The notes beneath the pieces were generated by a model. It had not been told where the DNA came from and ran no database searches. It saw nothing but the letters and a program-made list of their open reading frames with translations. Of a DNA stretch of 64,000 nucleotides, positions 26,701 to 38,300 are shown one piece after another. This DNA is from Branchiostoma floridae (lineage: Eukaryota > Chordata > Leptocardii > Amphioxiformes > Branchiostomatidae), in the NCBI RefSeq assembly GCF_000003815.2, contig NC_049987.1, positions 12,895,434 to 12,959,433 on the forward strand, written 5' to 3'. Positions within the stretch are counted from its first letter, which is position 1; the number at the start of each line of letters is the position of its first letter. The position numbers and the translations under genes are program-made.

Positions 26701-29631
26701 ATATATATTGCGTGTTTCTAAAGTTTAAGACATTCGGTTCAGCAGGCCGATGTTTTCCGGTCTCCAGTTTTCAGAACGTGGCGCCATCTCTTTCTCTGTG
26801 GCTGCCAGAGCTCGGTATGTTAGTACGTGTGTCGGAAGTCAGGTGTTGACAGAGGAAACCGCGGGACCGACCATTTAATTCATGGGGTGAAATTGTCGGG
26901 GAAAACTCTACTCCACACTTCAGCAAGACAACGTAGAGAGATAGCGTTGTCAAAAAGGGTGTCAGTTGGATGAAAAGAAAATGGAGATATACTTATAGGG
27001 ACAAATAAGTTGCCATGGGATTTCAGTCAATCTTGTACAGTCTATCCGGCCGGTCAGTTCACTCCTAGGCCAATTAACTCCTACTGGACTTTTATTCCTA
27101 ATGTCACGTAGATGCCTTGGCCAAAGTCTCCTAATACTATTCGGCCAGGCGTGTCATAGAGACTAGTAAATCTGCCTTCAGACTACCATTTAGCGAAACC
27201 ACACTTTTATTAGCTCTTCTAACTCGACGTCAGGCATGATGACTATACAGACAGTGAGAGTTTGTCTTCCAGTGAACTGCCCTCCTGCTATTTCATTTTG
27301 TTTTACCTCAAAACACGTTTAAGGGATCAAATTCAGCTTTCACACGCGACGAGGGGGAGTATTAAAAGTTTGTGGCACAGGATATCATTGAAAGATTCAC
27401 TGCCTGAAATTTACCTTCAGGAAACAAGTGCTTCTATCCGATCAATCGACGTTTCCTGACTTGAAGGGGCGAGTGTTTCGTCTCAAGTCGACAGTAAAGC
27501 TCATTAGTAGAGGAGCAGCCATGAGTGGAACGTTACACCAACACACATTTGTCACGTGAAACGATATAGGCTACAGTTGGGCCGGAAATCAAAACAACTT
27601 AGTATCACATCCCAAACTTCCTGTCCGAGTTTGATAGGACAACGTTCAAGGAGACCGTCCTATAACGGAGGTTTAGATAGATACAGGGATTATAAACAGA
27701 TTTAATGAGAAAGGAAATGTGTATCAAGCAGTGCCCTTTCTCTTTGAACGAACGTTTCATCTTTTAATACCACCAGCCTGGTTTACACGTGAATACATGA
27801 ACATGAAATGTTGATAATTCCACACAGGAAGCTTCTTACATCTGCTTCACGTCTACCAGCACGAGCACATTCCAACCTGCGACATTCAGAACTTTCGACC
27901 TACATCTTGTGATTCCATTAACAATACCATACCCCCTCCCTTGATTTTCCCATTGACACATGAACGTGGATTCATTTTTGCTTACGTGTGTTTATCAGAT
28001 CTGTACCCTTCCTCTCCACCCTAATTACACTCTCCGAACAGAGGTTAGGCTCCGCCTGTTTTGACGTCTTTATGCGTTTTTATAAGGCTTTCTATTTTGT
28101 ACCATTTTCTTTAAGTTCGCGAGACATGAAGAATATAATACATTATAGAAATCTCTATATAAACGCATAAAAACGTTAAAAAACGGAACCTAACCTCTGC
28201 TTGGAGAGTACCCTTATTACACCATCGAACCATTCCCAGTCCACCTGTCAGCCCGGCACATCAAAGAGCCCGCCGACCCGAGGAGCAGGACAGGTGCGCT
28301 CCTGACCCGGAACACGAGAGAAAATAAACACACCACTGCCGCTCCTGGCACGGGCCTGCTGATGGTGCTCACAACTTGGCCTGAGACTGACCCTTAGTTG
28401 ACCTTAAACGACGATAAATATTCCAACAGGATGACCACCCCTTCAACCTGTCAACTGACCATTCAGTCGAGTCTCGGTCACCAGAAAAAAGAATGAGAAT
28501 TGTAAGACAACTACTAGTAACTGGCCACCATTGCCTGTAACTCATATGTTCCAAATCTGTGAAAATCAAAAGCTAAACATAGACCACTCACTGTCAGATT
28601 GTCGACAAAAGGAGACCATGGGCGGCAAAAAAACTGCAGGACCATCTTATCTCCATGGACATCAGTATGAGTATACTAGCACATCCTTGGCATGTCGCGA
28701 GACGAATTCGCCATGCGGGGAATGGGGTCAACCCGGTAAGAGTTATTGGTCTCGCAGCTCCTAATATCCTCGGAATACCGGAAGGGCAATCTGCTGTAGC
28801 TCATCTCTGTGAAGCATGTTTTAACATTGCGGACTAAAAAAGCTCTTGTGTTACAGTATGTTGTAGACATACTGCAGTGTTTCTCTACACAAAATGTACC
28901 AAGAAGCCTGCCTGGTCCACGAGAACACGAGGGTTGGCAAGAAGCAGATAACTAAAAAGACGCCGTCGCTGGATACCATGAGATGAGGGCTCAAGTTATC
29001 ATTCAATCAATCATTATCAAGTACAAAGGATTAATCAATCAAGTGCAAAGGAATATAAGGCTTATCCTGTCATCAGTAACCATATGCCGTCCTTGAAATG
29101 ACTAGGATTCCCTCCTACCAGTCCATAACAATTCAACCGTTTCACTGTCCGAATTCTTTAGATATTCTTTATTATCGTAGTCTACAGATTCCCTCTTGGT
29201 GAATGAGGTGAAAATATAGATATCACGGCCGATTGAATTACACCATATTTAGTCCAGCGTTCTCCACCTACAGTTATTAAGATACAAATAAATAAAACAT
29301 TAAGTACCCACTGGAGAAAATTAAAACATACCTCGGAAATGGACCGAGCATGCCTCACTGCTACATCGGGGTTGGGTACGGCCTCCTGCCGTGCCTGCAG
29401 CTGCCGCCGTCCGTTGCCAGCCGGCGAGTTCCCGTCGATGTACACAAATCCCACGTTCCCGTCGCGGTAGTCATTTGGACCCAACTCTTCACCTAGAATG
29501 TCGCGGTTATTTCTGCTGCGAAATTTTGTCCACGCCTCGTGAACGTCCACGGCGACGTGAAAACTGGCTAGAACACACAGCAGCAGCGCCAGGACTTTGG
29601 TGGAGGAGGAACGGCACACGATACAAGCCAT
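2475..29631 (-). CDS. METTL24: METTL24-like methyltransferase (Methyltransf_21), 7 exons
   Basis: Coding exons in gene order: 29332-29631, 15118-15216, 4418-4557, 3906-4002, 3477-3602, 3080-3208, 2475-2804. All six introns have GT-AG ends and phases that agree, giving 1221 nt and 406 residues, close to the size I recall for vertebrate METTL24. Residues 13-28 form a hydrophobic stretch, a likely signal peptide or type II membrane anchor. The Methyltransf_21 (FkbM-type) domain runs from about 160 to 390. It includes GCEVHVFDPD (195-204, the acidic end of the SAM-binding region) and VRMDLEGLEW (258-267), a strongly conserved family motif. The start is the ATG before the hydrophobic segment. The family is presumed to be SAM-dependent, with the substrate unknown. 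Introns 1 and 2 are about 14.1 and 10.6 kb. Family call is confident; one-to-one orthology is inference. Confidence 0.9.
4222..4345. repeat. Degenerate tandem repeat with an 18-bp palindrome
   Basis: This lies in METTL24-like intron 3. It starts with the perfect palindrome CAGTTACTCGAGTAACTG (4222-4239). About four degenerate copies of a roughly 24-bp unit containing TTGAGCAAAAT follow, and it ends near another GAGTAACTG. It has no coding potential that fits the gene's frame. Confidence 0.65.
6581..6607. repeat. Perfect 13-bp inverted repeat with 1-bp spacer
   Basis: AAGGACGTTACAT is followed by one base and then its exact reverse complement. It sits inside the second CAGTCAAACCTG element and could form a cruciform or hairpin. 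Confidence 0.85.
7090..7149 (+). repeat. Two-copy 30-bp tandem duplication
   Basis: The unit containing ACACAGATCTTTCTTAAAAA occurs twice with a 30-bp period and almost no divergence, which indicates a recent slippage or duplication inside the MITE-like element. Confidence 0.85.
9863..9909. repeat. (GGAT)n microsatellite
   Basis: About eleven GATG/GATA tetranucleotide units in a purine-rich stretch inside METTL24-like intron 2. The long minus-strand open frame through it is an artefact of the repeat. Confidence 0.9.
13268..13350. repeat. Short foldback, TATCTCCAAGCAGATAT ends
   Basis: The left arm TATCTCCAAGCAGATAT is matched by ATATCTGCTTGGAGAT at the right. The ends resemble the TACTCTCCAAGCAGAGG family found at 25884, 28028 and 39098, so this may be a related short member. 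No target-site duplication is clear. Confidence 0.6.
13791..13838. repeat. Inverted repeat (CACATTTTGTG hairpin)
   Basis: CACATTTTGTGTGAGA and TCTCACAAAATGTG are inverted around a short AT-rich loop. It is a hairpin of unknown role in METTL24-like intron 2. Confidence 0.6.
14862..15092. mobile_element. Foldback MITE-like element with GC-rich arms
   Basis: The left arm includes CGTCACATGTCCAAACCGGG and GCCCGGC. The right arm includes its near-exact reverse complement around 15041-15076. The pairing extends outward to GGATCCTG-type sequence on both sides, giving arms of roughly 50 bp. The centre is AT-rich and non-coding. No target duplication was identified. It ends only about 26 bp downstream of METTL24-like exon 2. 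Confidence 0.65.
16223..16386 (+). repeat. Degenerate (CTTCTA)n pyrimidine repeat
   Basis: About 160 bp of imperfect CTTCTA/CTTCTT units. Open frames through it encode only Ser/Thr/Leu-rich low-complexity peptides and are not genes. Confidence 0.9.
18556..18746. mobile_element. Foldback MITE, TAGCCTG ends, 9-bp target duplication
   Basis: The left arm TAGCCTGAGTACCATCCTCC continues for roughly 50 bp. It is mirrored on the right and ends CTCAGGCTA. The sequence GCTTCGTTG occurs immediately outside both ends (18547-18555 and 18747-18755), a 9-bp target-site duplication. It has no coding capacity. A shorter relative lies at 19284-19374. Confidence 0.8.
19284..19374. mobile_element. Short foldback MITE, TAGCCT ends
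   Basis: It begins TAGCCTAAGTACCATCCTCC and ends with the reverse-complement arm GTACTCAGGCTA. The arms match the 18556-18746 element while the middle is almost absent, so it is a deleted member of the same family. Confidence 0.75.
20392..20567. mobile_element. Foldback element, TACTGTAAAA ends
   Basis: The ends are TACTGTAAAATGG and CCCTTTTACAGTA, roughly inverted over 12-13 bp. The internal sequence is rich in TTCGCGG and TTTCGTGG motifs. The TA at each end may be the target duplication. It is non-coding and looks like a small DNA transposon derivative. Confidence 0.5.
21950..21982. repeat. Perfect 16-bp inverted repeat
   Basis: TATATAGTGGCAGTAG, one base, then its exact complement. Weaker pairing of TACATATG-type sequence extends outward on both sides to roughly 21924-22010. 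It may be the core of a small foldback element. Confidence 0.8.
22781..22876. mobile_element. Foldback MITE, TAGCCTGGATACCA ends, 9-bp target duplication
   Basis: It begins TAGCCTGGATACCA and ends TGGTATCCAGGCTA, with more internal pairing (CCGATCTCAA / TTGAGATCGG type). GCTTGAAAT is present directly outside both ends (22772-22780 and 22877-22885), a perfect 9-bp target-site duplication. The end motif and duplication length match the element at 18556. Confidence 0.85.
23630..23790. repeat. Compound CA/GC/GA microsatellite
   Basis: Alternating (CA)n, (CG/CA)n and (GA)n runs, including a continuous GA run of about 44 bp. All open frames across it are low-complexity artefacts. Confidence 0.95.
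25884..26058. mobile_element. Foldback MITE, TACTCTCC ends, 9-bp target duplication
   Basis: The 175-bp element begins TACTCTCCAAGC and ends GCCTAACC...TTGGAGAGTA. The two halves are complementary throughout, for example GCGCTTTCTATTTTG against CAAAATAGAAATC. GGCGGCACC is directly outside both ends (25875-25883, 26059-26067), a perfect 9-bp duplication. Relatives lie at 28028, 39098 and 39740, with a partial one at 35263. Confidence 0.85.
28028..28210. mobile_element. Foldback MITE, ACTCTCC ends, 9-bp target duplication
   Basis: The 183-bp foldback has arms ACTCTCCGAACAGAGGTTAG and its reverse complement ending TTGGAGAGTA. Flanks CCCTAATTA (28019-28027) and CCCTTATTA (28211-28219) agree at 8 of 9 positions, consistent with an aged 9-bp target duplication. 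It belongs to the same family as 25884-26058. Confidence 0.8.
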
Positions 29632-32600
29632 GTCGGTCAGCTACGGACTCCTCAGCCTCAACCTCACTTGTACGGGCTTAGTCAAGTCACAAGAGGATAA
29701 ACAACACTTCAGACACAGTCCTTGTGCTTGGAGTGGTGCGGCTCGCCTGTTGATACTTTGACCGATCAGGGGGACTAAATCCCCAAATTAAACCCGATTG
29801 ATATAGACGAAGTAGCACCGGGGAACCCGAGTTGTCCTGCCCCTAAATGTTCCTTTCGAACTTCAGTGTCCTAGACCATGCTCTGATGGCTACACCGTAT
29901 CTTGTACGGATTCCAGTGCAAGTACACTGGAGCAGTACTGCCGAACAGACGCAGAACTTTCGGTGTCTCCACTTGTCTAAGCAGAAATCGGTACCCCTTG
30001 TCTCCGCCTCTCCAGACAACACGTACAGCTGTCAATCACTTTCTCCTCCGGCGATACCTACAGTGGCAAAATAAACACAAGGATGAGACCAACGAAGTCC
30101 TCACGAGTCTTGAGAAAAATTAGTTCCGTCTGGCGGTACAAATTCCTCAAACCCCAAACCTTGGCAGGTCCAGTCGCACCAGCGCCGTCCCGTCAAAAGT
30201 ACAAATTATATCACGTGTCGGTCTGCCAATCACTCAACATACTGTGCATTAAGTACATATACATCGACTTACTAAGAAAATACACTTGTATGTGTCTTCA
30301 AACGTTCGTTTGTCACACACAGTCAACATCCCTGTCATAGACAGACACGCTGTTGTACGTACTCTACAGTCTCTAAAAATATAAAGTCGCAGCAGCCAGC
30401 ATGATTTATTACAGTGCGCCTTCAAGCACACAAAAACCTGATCACTGTACGCGAGCTCTGGTGACCGGACCGTTTCATGGTTATACCCCTAATCTGTGTG
30501 TACTAAACAAACTCTGAAGCCTGTCCATTCAATCCTATCCTCATTACATACAATAAAATGTTGACGTCCATCTAGCGCCGTTGTACCAGCTTGAACTTGC
30601 GCCAAGACACACAGATGACTAACAGCTACGTCGCACCTGTAAGTGTTCAACAGTTTTAACAGTGTCCTTGTCGCGTCGAGCCTAGGGGTAGAAATGCCTC
30701 TGCTATCAGGCGTGGGTTAGGGGAATGTCTATGAGAATCACATGTCATTTACCTAAAAAATTCAAAGTACGGAAAACCCACATCTCAAGGACGCAAGGCG
30801 TCTCCATTTCTCGTTTTCCATAGCCTGGTATCTAAACCATATCTGACCGCTGACTACCAGTAGTCAATACGACTAGCCACAGAAAAACATGTAGCCCTAA
30901 AATGGTCATACTACTGTGGTTTTCTGTCAAAACAGGGCAGTTTCAGTGATTTCCCTGTCATGTCGACCGACTGTTACGTTCCTTGGGTTAGTTTCTTCAC
31001 TTACCGGTTAGCCTGCGCGTTCCCCTCTCTACAAGGCCGACCAGCCAGCGCCAGTCGAGATAATTTCTTGGTCAGTCCTCTAAGCTCCGGGCTCCGTGTG
31101 AACTGCACGATTAAGGGCAAGGTTTTACCCTCTCCTGACCTTTCCGACCTTACAATTTCCTTTTAGGAATTCGTCCGGTAGGCAAGAAATCTAGAAGGGC
31201 GGTAAGGAGTGTCCAGAGGTCGTGTAGACAGACCGGCTCCTGTCTGTCCTAGCCCGAGGGTCAGCCACCCCACCGTCCTTCCTATTACACTGGACAACAC
31301 TCCTGTCCCGAGGGTACAACCAGTTAATCCGTGTCTAATCAATAAACCTCAAGTTTACGGTCCGTGGTGAAACGTGCGTCCAACGGTGGGATGTACAGTA
31401 GTGTCCACCACAACCCTCCCGTGGCTGTCTACATCACCCAGTGCTCCCCAAGTGTACTCGTGTTCAACCTGTGTCCATATGTCAGTGCTCCGCGCCACAG
31501 AGACGACTCCGCTAAAGAAAACGTGCTGCTCTTACCTCCTCACTCTCACGCAGAGTTCAGCAGGGGAAGGGAAGCTCACGGCAGAGGCAGCGGCGGCTGA
31601 AATGTTACCCCTGCCCGGAGACCGCTTAGCGTATTTGCAGGTTGGAAAAGGGCGGAGTGTCAGCTAATCGTGGCCGTATGTTTGTGCAGAGTCCGGGAGA
31701 GTGTCAGGAGGACATGCTGGACGGTACATAATACGCGTATCTGAAATTATTCCGTTCATAAATTATTTCTTCTGGCATCCTTGTTGATCCTGTAAACACT
31801 GTGCCGTTATCGTATTACAGTACACCGTATGTGCGGTATGTTTCAAGAATAAACAGAAAGATATTTGATTATAGAAACGTTGTATATTATAGAAATAGAA
31901 CAGGGATAAATAAATGAATAGTTATACCGTTGAATTTATTCATTCTTTCTTTCCAAATAAGTTGCCACAGACAATGTTTCCTTGATTCTACACTAGATAT
32001 CATTCTGTAAAAGGAAACGTTTTCTCGAAAGACACTTGATTTGGTTCAGTTGTCTGGGTATATCAATGATATTTCTCATCTTATTCACTGATGACTGTTG
32101 CGTTTGTACAAATATTTTATGCTTGACAGACCAGACAAAACAAGAAATCCCATATCGCTTCATCCATTGCAAAGCTCTTAGTTGGCTGAATTGGAGTAAT
32201 ATTTTTTCAAAACAAGCGACCTTCGTGCTATGAAACGTAAAATTAAACCAACATGTCGCTGCTGGATGCGCGGGCTCGCCTGTCTCTGGTTAGCCCGGCC
32301 TGATATTTGTCTGACAAGTGTGACGGCAGGCTCGCAGACGCCCCGGGACTCAGCAACGTTCGCAAATTAACACCCTTCCTGGGACTCCTTGCGGATTATG
32401 TCAACACTGCAGTGTGCAGTCCTCGCCATCTCAATGGACAGGTATTGGAGATGGCAAGATCCTTAAGCTGTCCGATATACTTCATTATCATGTCTTACAG
32501 ATTGCCAGATATAACGTTACAGATGATCCGTGAGTCTAAAGAAATTGAACGTAATAAAACGCGACACTTAAACGCGGGTACATTAAAAAAAAGTACATAT

Positions 32601-32982
32601 TTCAATAACTTTGATTGGCGTATGTCTGAAGCCCGAGTTTGTATGTTCCAGATGTCTCAAAAATACTAGTAACCAGAAATGACCTTTATTCTTCGAACAA
32701 TGGCACGGCTACAGCACACACAACAACATGTGTTTCCTCTCCGGGCGCTATGTCGGCTAAATTTCTTTCCTGTTGCTATATATACACAGAGGACCAAACT
32801 TCCGAAAATTGTTTCCAGCTCCTCACAGTGTGATTTGCCTTGTGGTTATTTGTCTACTCAGTCTTTCTGAGACCCTTTCCTAATATCCTGTCGCAGGGAG
32901 TGAGAACCTCCCATAGTATCAGCAGTTGTCCATCTGACTCCGCCGGGATGTGAGCCAAACGAAAATGTCGTATACTATTACA

Positions 32983-33165
32983 AGCCTCTACCAGGCTCCA
33001 CAGCTCGCTGGAAAAATAGTAGAAATTTGCCAAATAAGACAGAAAACACGCCAGAGGATATATGGCCGAGGAGTATAGTTTGCCATCTAAATCTTCTGGC
33101 GTGTTTTCAGTCTTGTTTGGCCAATTTATACTTTTTTGCCAGTGACCTGTGGAGCCTGGTAGAGA
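32983..33165. mobile_element. Foldback element, CTACCAGGCTCCACAG arms
   Basis: The left arm CTACCAGGCTCCACAG (from 32988) pairs with CTGTGGAGCCTGGTAG (33147-33162). Inner arms ACACGCCAGA and TCTGGCGTGT also pair, with much of the rest complementary. It is non-coding and probably a MITE. No target duplication was resolved. Confidence 0.7.
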
Positions 33166-34077
33166 CTATAGTGAACAGTATTACGCCAGTATTGACAGCT
33201 TCCATGCGTTCTTCGTCCCACTCACCGTGATATAATTCATCACTTGTTTACGCAGTTCTTACACTCTAATTCAATTCCTGTCTTTCGTTCAAGCGAGCTG
33301 TCAGATGCCCGACTGACTCAAAACAAATCCACACTTGTTCTATCCTGTAAGACAAGTCTTCCGAGCTGCTTGTACACACCTTGTGTCGATTCGCAGGACT
33401 GACACGTCAAGAAGAAGTAAAAATCACACGTCTAGGGCGATGAACTGTGTGGAAACATACTTGCTGAAAACTTCAGAACGTCACCATGGTGACGGCCACG
33501 CATGCAGCATATCCTCGAGCAGATGTGACGAGCTGGTCGGAGAAGAAAGTGTATTTATATTGTAGACGTAAAAGGGGGGGGGGGGCAAATAACACATATA
33601 GCTTGGATATCCTATCTAAAATATGCTAAAATAATTAATCTGTGATACCCTCTAAATACAGTTAAAACTTCTGAGTCCAAGAAACCTGACTGTTCCATCT
33701 GACCAAGCTGACATTTCCTATCTAGGATCGGCTACAAAGTTCACGGAAAGTTGAAATAAACCAAGTTAAGACAATGATTGATATGAGACAAGCAAGTAAA
33801 TGCAGCCTACTTCTCTAAAGGTCACAAAGATTACATCCAAACGAAACTCTAACAATTGTCCTTTGTGCATGAGACCCACATGTTGGCACGTTTGTTTGTG
33901 ACCGTCCGTTCTGTAATGTCACTTCAGGTGTTTCGGGCAAACACTTTGTCCTATATGCAATACGTTTATCTTTAGGACCTCGGTATTTTCCAATAGCACC
34001 AGGACACGGTGTGATTAACGGACATTGACTAAACACACGAGTAGGTCAGGAATAGAACAGGCCAACAAACGTGTTCC

Positions 34078-34185
34078 TAGCCTGGTATCCAGCCGTATAG
34101 CTCCCAAGTCTCCTCTGTAAAATTATTTGTCTTTTGCGGAGAGGACAGAAGATACTCTGGAGCTTTGTACGACTGGATACCAGGA
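34078..34185. mobile_element. Foldback MITE, TAGCCTGGTATCCA end
   Basis: The left end TAGCCTGGTATCCAG is mirrored by CTGGATACCAGG at the right, with inner complementarity around a CTCTGTAAAAT loop. Flanks ACGTGTTCC and GCGTTTTCC (after three bases) agree at 7 of 9 positions, possibly a decayed target duplication. It is related to 22781-22876 and 41072-41175. Confidence 0.6.
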
Positions 34186-35232
34186 AAGCGTTTTCCCTTC
34201 ATTTGCTAACAAATTCGCTTAATAATCCCTCACTGAAACATTGGGTTAAGTTTGAAATTCTCTTTTCAATGGGTTTTTGTGTATTATATCTAAATTACGC
34301 CCTACAAAGTAACCACACCACATTGTCGAGAGCTACACCCACTTGTTATAGTGCTTATTATATTCCAATCACGGTATCGATCTATCTAGCCCTTAATAGA
34401 TATGTGTATTTACTTTAATTTGACCACGTCACGGAGATTTAACTAGAGGTAGGAGGTCGACATGTGGCTGTATGTTCACATGGAAAATTTCCTTTGATGT
34501 ATAACGTTATACCGTAGAGGACAGTGTGAAAGCAACATGTAAGGGAAGACTAGCTACAGTAGATACATTGTGTATTCAATACGTCACTGCAGGAAACGCA
34601 CTTTTTTGTCTCGTGATTTACAGCTCGACAAACATTAGTTCCTGTTGACCTTTAAAAGTTACATGTACGCAATATATAACACGTGTTTGATAACCTAGTG
34701 GAGCGAGTTCAGACGCCAGACGCGGGGGCTAGGTCATGTCGGGCGCCTATCGGTACCCCGTACACCCCCGCCCACTACAGTACAATATCAGGGTCATGAT
34801 CATGTCACAACATCGATCTGTAATGCATATGTCATATCACGTAGACTGTATACATGGAGCCTTGTATGACGTTTGAAAGCGACCCTTTTTTTTGCGAATG
34901 AACGCAATGTCACCTGGAAAGTTTAGAAATCGTCCTATCTTACAGTGATTTAACTAATCCCACTAAGACTAGATCAAGGCAAGGATGTCAGTCAAAATGA
35001 CTGTAACCAACTGTAGATCTGACTCTGAGAGCACAAACCTATACGGCCATACCACAGTGCTCCATGACAACACTCTACTTACGATCGTCCTTAGATCCGA
35101 GCAGATCACAGTAGAGAGGCAAAAGTCGTACATTTGTCGTAATGGTTCTGAAGCGCCCGGTTCCCGGAGTGACGAAAAGTAAAAGAAAATCCCGCTGCTC
35201 TGTAGAACTGTTACGATTTTTGCCTTCTACGT

Positions 35233-35360
35233 CTGCTTGGAGATTACATGAACTACTCCTCTCCAAGCAGAGGTTAGTCTCCAGCTGTTTTTTTGACGTC
35301 TATTAGGCGTTTTTATCATGCATTCTATTTTGTACCGTTTTCTTTATGTCTCGCTATGCT
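35233..35360. mobile_element. Truncated TCTCCAAGC-family foldback fragment
   Basis: CTCTCCAAGCAGAGGTTAG starts at about 35262. It continues into GACGTCTATTAGGCGTTTTT and CTATTTTGTACCGTTTTCTT, the left-half sequence of the 25884 and 28028 elements. The right half is missing. An inverted CTGCTTGGAGA lies just upstream at about 35233. Confidence 0.65.
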
Positions 35361-38300
35361 TGGATTGTACCAACTACCAAAACGTGGGAAATCAACTCTT
35401 AACTCTTGTCCTTGAGGCTATCCCACTCACAAACAAAGTAATAGACTAGATAAATGTGTAATTGGAGATAAATCTACAGCCCGGAAATCATGACAGCAAA
35501 ACAAGAAAATTCCCCATTAACCTTATTAGTAACTATTACTAAGCATAATTACAGTCGCTGACAAAATTAAAGACTTAATCCGTTGCCGGTCAACGGAGAT
35601 TAGAAGAGCGGGACCGAAAAACTCTTTTGTCCCGTCTCTCTGTCAGCGCGACCCCCTCAGACCACATTCAAATCTATGAAAAAAGAGACAATCCTAAGTA
35701 CAATAGGAGCTGCCCGTTTTCCCGTCGCATCTGTGCACTTCTTTGTGGGTTTCTAAAGGTCTCTGGTCATCAGTGATTCTGTCTGGGAGTGGACCGCTGT
35801 GCCATGCCGTCAGCTTGAATCAAACTCTACATGCCATCCAAACACAACAGGACAAAACAACTAGAGTTATTCTTAGCCAGGACAGCAGAGGCATCCCTGT
35901 GTGTCTTGGGTCACCAGTCTTAAATAGATAACCACATAGTTGAGCTGCAAGACACGACATCTGTACAAACATCAAAGGTTTTTCGTAAACTTTACACGCG
36001 GGATGTTATCTTCTTAACCGTACCTGTCCGAAGTCACCGTGGCCAGGAGGATGTGACATCGCCTGAGCGTCCCTGATCACAGATCAAGAGGCTCTTATGT
36101 TCTGCTCTTGAGAACACACCTGTCGAGGATTTAAGAGCCTTAAGACACTGTTCACCTGAGAAAGCTGTCTCCTCACCTGAGTGCAGTAGAACATCCCTGT
36201 TTGCCCCCAGCGCGTGGTGCCGTGATCCTCGGAGCGCGCCGTGATTGTTCCACGTAAGTGGCAAACCTTGTCGTGTCGTCACCTACACCACATGTGGTGG
36301 TGTCCCACTCGGAAATATTATATATCACAACAACAATAGCCTGGTTTTATCCGTGCTTCAATAGTACCACTGGTACATGTACAGTACTGTAGCATAAACA
36401 CCCTAGGGCTGCATCCCGACCCCCCAAAAAACTGTGACCCTCTTCCAATGCGTCCTAGTTGTGACAAAATTGTACTGAATGATGACTCCGAAATGTCAAA
36501 GTGACAAGACCTCAGACCAATCACACGGTGGGTTGCCTGTGTCCTGGTTCTCGGTCTCTGATTGGCTCCGTGCGACCGGGGTGTATTTACATACGACTCA
36601 ACAAATCAACAGGTAGTGATGACGTCACTGAAATTCGTAGGAAGTCTTTGCTTTAGATTGCTAACGTAAGAAGTAGACTTAGGGCAAAGTCAAAAGATAT
36701 TTCAAAACCTTTCTGTGCCTCGCAAATATAGGAGCCTGAATATAGCTATACATTTACTGGTATTCCAGATCTAATAGTATTTAAAACTTTCACCGTACAG
36801 AACATTACAGAGCTTTGTAAAAAAAAACTTTCCTGCATTGGGCGGTTACAACGAAAGACTTAAACTGCAACAGATAAAATCATAGGTATAACATTTCATT
36901 CGTATTCTATACAGCAGGTATCAATTAAATCAGTGTTACCTGGAACAATAACCAAACTGCAGGTGTGTTGGTTTCATTCAATCTACCCAACAATGATAAT
37001 AAACATATGGAAGAATGTATTCTACTGAAGCCGGCATTATCAAAGTCAGAAAGAAGAATGAAACACGCAAACGATCCGTAATGAATTAGTCTGGATGATA
37101 ACGATCTTGACATTGGCTTAACAAAGTCTGAAAATCTGAGACGGACCAGATGTGAACAGTACTATTGACCAATAAAATATTCTCTCGTTTGAAGCAAACT
37201 GTGCAACAGAAAAGTCTATCTTCCCTTTCCATTTTTACTTTATTTCTTTAAAGACATAATGCAAGGTAAAGTAGCCATTATTTGAGCGAAGTTTCCGTTT
37301 TCAAAGCCAGCTGAATATTGTCCACTGATAACCGTATGCGTTTGTCCATCAACCACTATATACCCCACCCATGTGCACTTTGTTCCTTTGACAACTTATA
37401 AATTACAATGTCGGAACTCAATAACGTACTGGTGTTTAGTTTGTCTGGTAAAGTTTACTTGTTAAATTAAACGTTACACAGAAGGTGGTGATGTCTATCT
37501 TCGACAGGTGGCATGGCGAACAAAAGGAGTCAAACCGGTGTTTGCCCCGCTGTTCAGGTGTCAGACCGGTGTTTGCAGGCGGAGGGGATGTGGCGACGGA
37601 CGGGGGTGGGGTAGACAGATTGGGAGTTGTAATAAAGTTCCCCCTTTTACCGAAGAGGTAAAAGGGGTAAGTCAGTCGAAAAAAGTCAGTCGCCCATTGC
37701 CCCATGTCGCCGAGTACCTTATCTTATCGAACAAGGCCACCAAACAAGCCTAGCCGAAGTCGTTTTCGTTTGTAGTTTACTTTGTCGCCATTGATGCTTT
37801 TCTGGCTATGTTTCTTGGCAATATGTGCCGGCAACATTTAATGATGTCCTGACAACGAACGTAGAGAATATGTGAAGAGCTGTACGTAGAACAACTTGGC
37901 CGCTATGGTTTGGTGACCAAAATATTGACATCTACATGACATCATTAGCGTTAATTAGTGGTAACCAGTGTGTTTTAGCTGACCGTTTGTCTCAACATCA
38001 TCATCGCCATCATCATTATATTGGTGCCTCACTCACAAAACATGTTAAGGACAAGATTCTGATACAGATTTCCGTGAAACATATCTAGAACCACAGTGAT
38101 TTTGTCAAAGGACTGAGTATTGTATTATCTACACGTACAGTGAGTTCAGCTTGGGTCAGTGAAGTGAACGCCCCAGGTAATGAATTGCTGTTTGTGTGAG
38201 GTTTTCAGCCGACAAATGTCACTTGTTGTATGCTTGTTGACAATACACACATACGTGGAACTGTTATGTAAGTCTGAATCATCATTCACGTCGCAACGGC

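Larger units (their letters stand above)
15217..29331. other. METTL24-like intron 1 (14.1 kb)
   Basis: No exon is supported within it. It contains the TTCTAC repeat (16223-16386), several foldback elements (18556, 19284, 20392, 21950, 22781, 25884, 28028), the CA/GA microsatellite near 23.7 kb and a G-rich purine tract near 25.07-25.16 kb. Some are described separately. The rest shows no recognisable gene. Confidence 0.6.

Noticed and set aside
29391-29681. 96-codon plus-strand open frame
   Set aside because: It is the antisense of METTL24-like exon 1, which has a hydrophobic N-terminus, a good donor and phase agreement.
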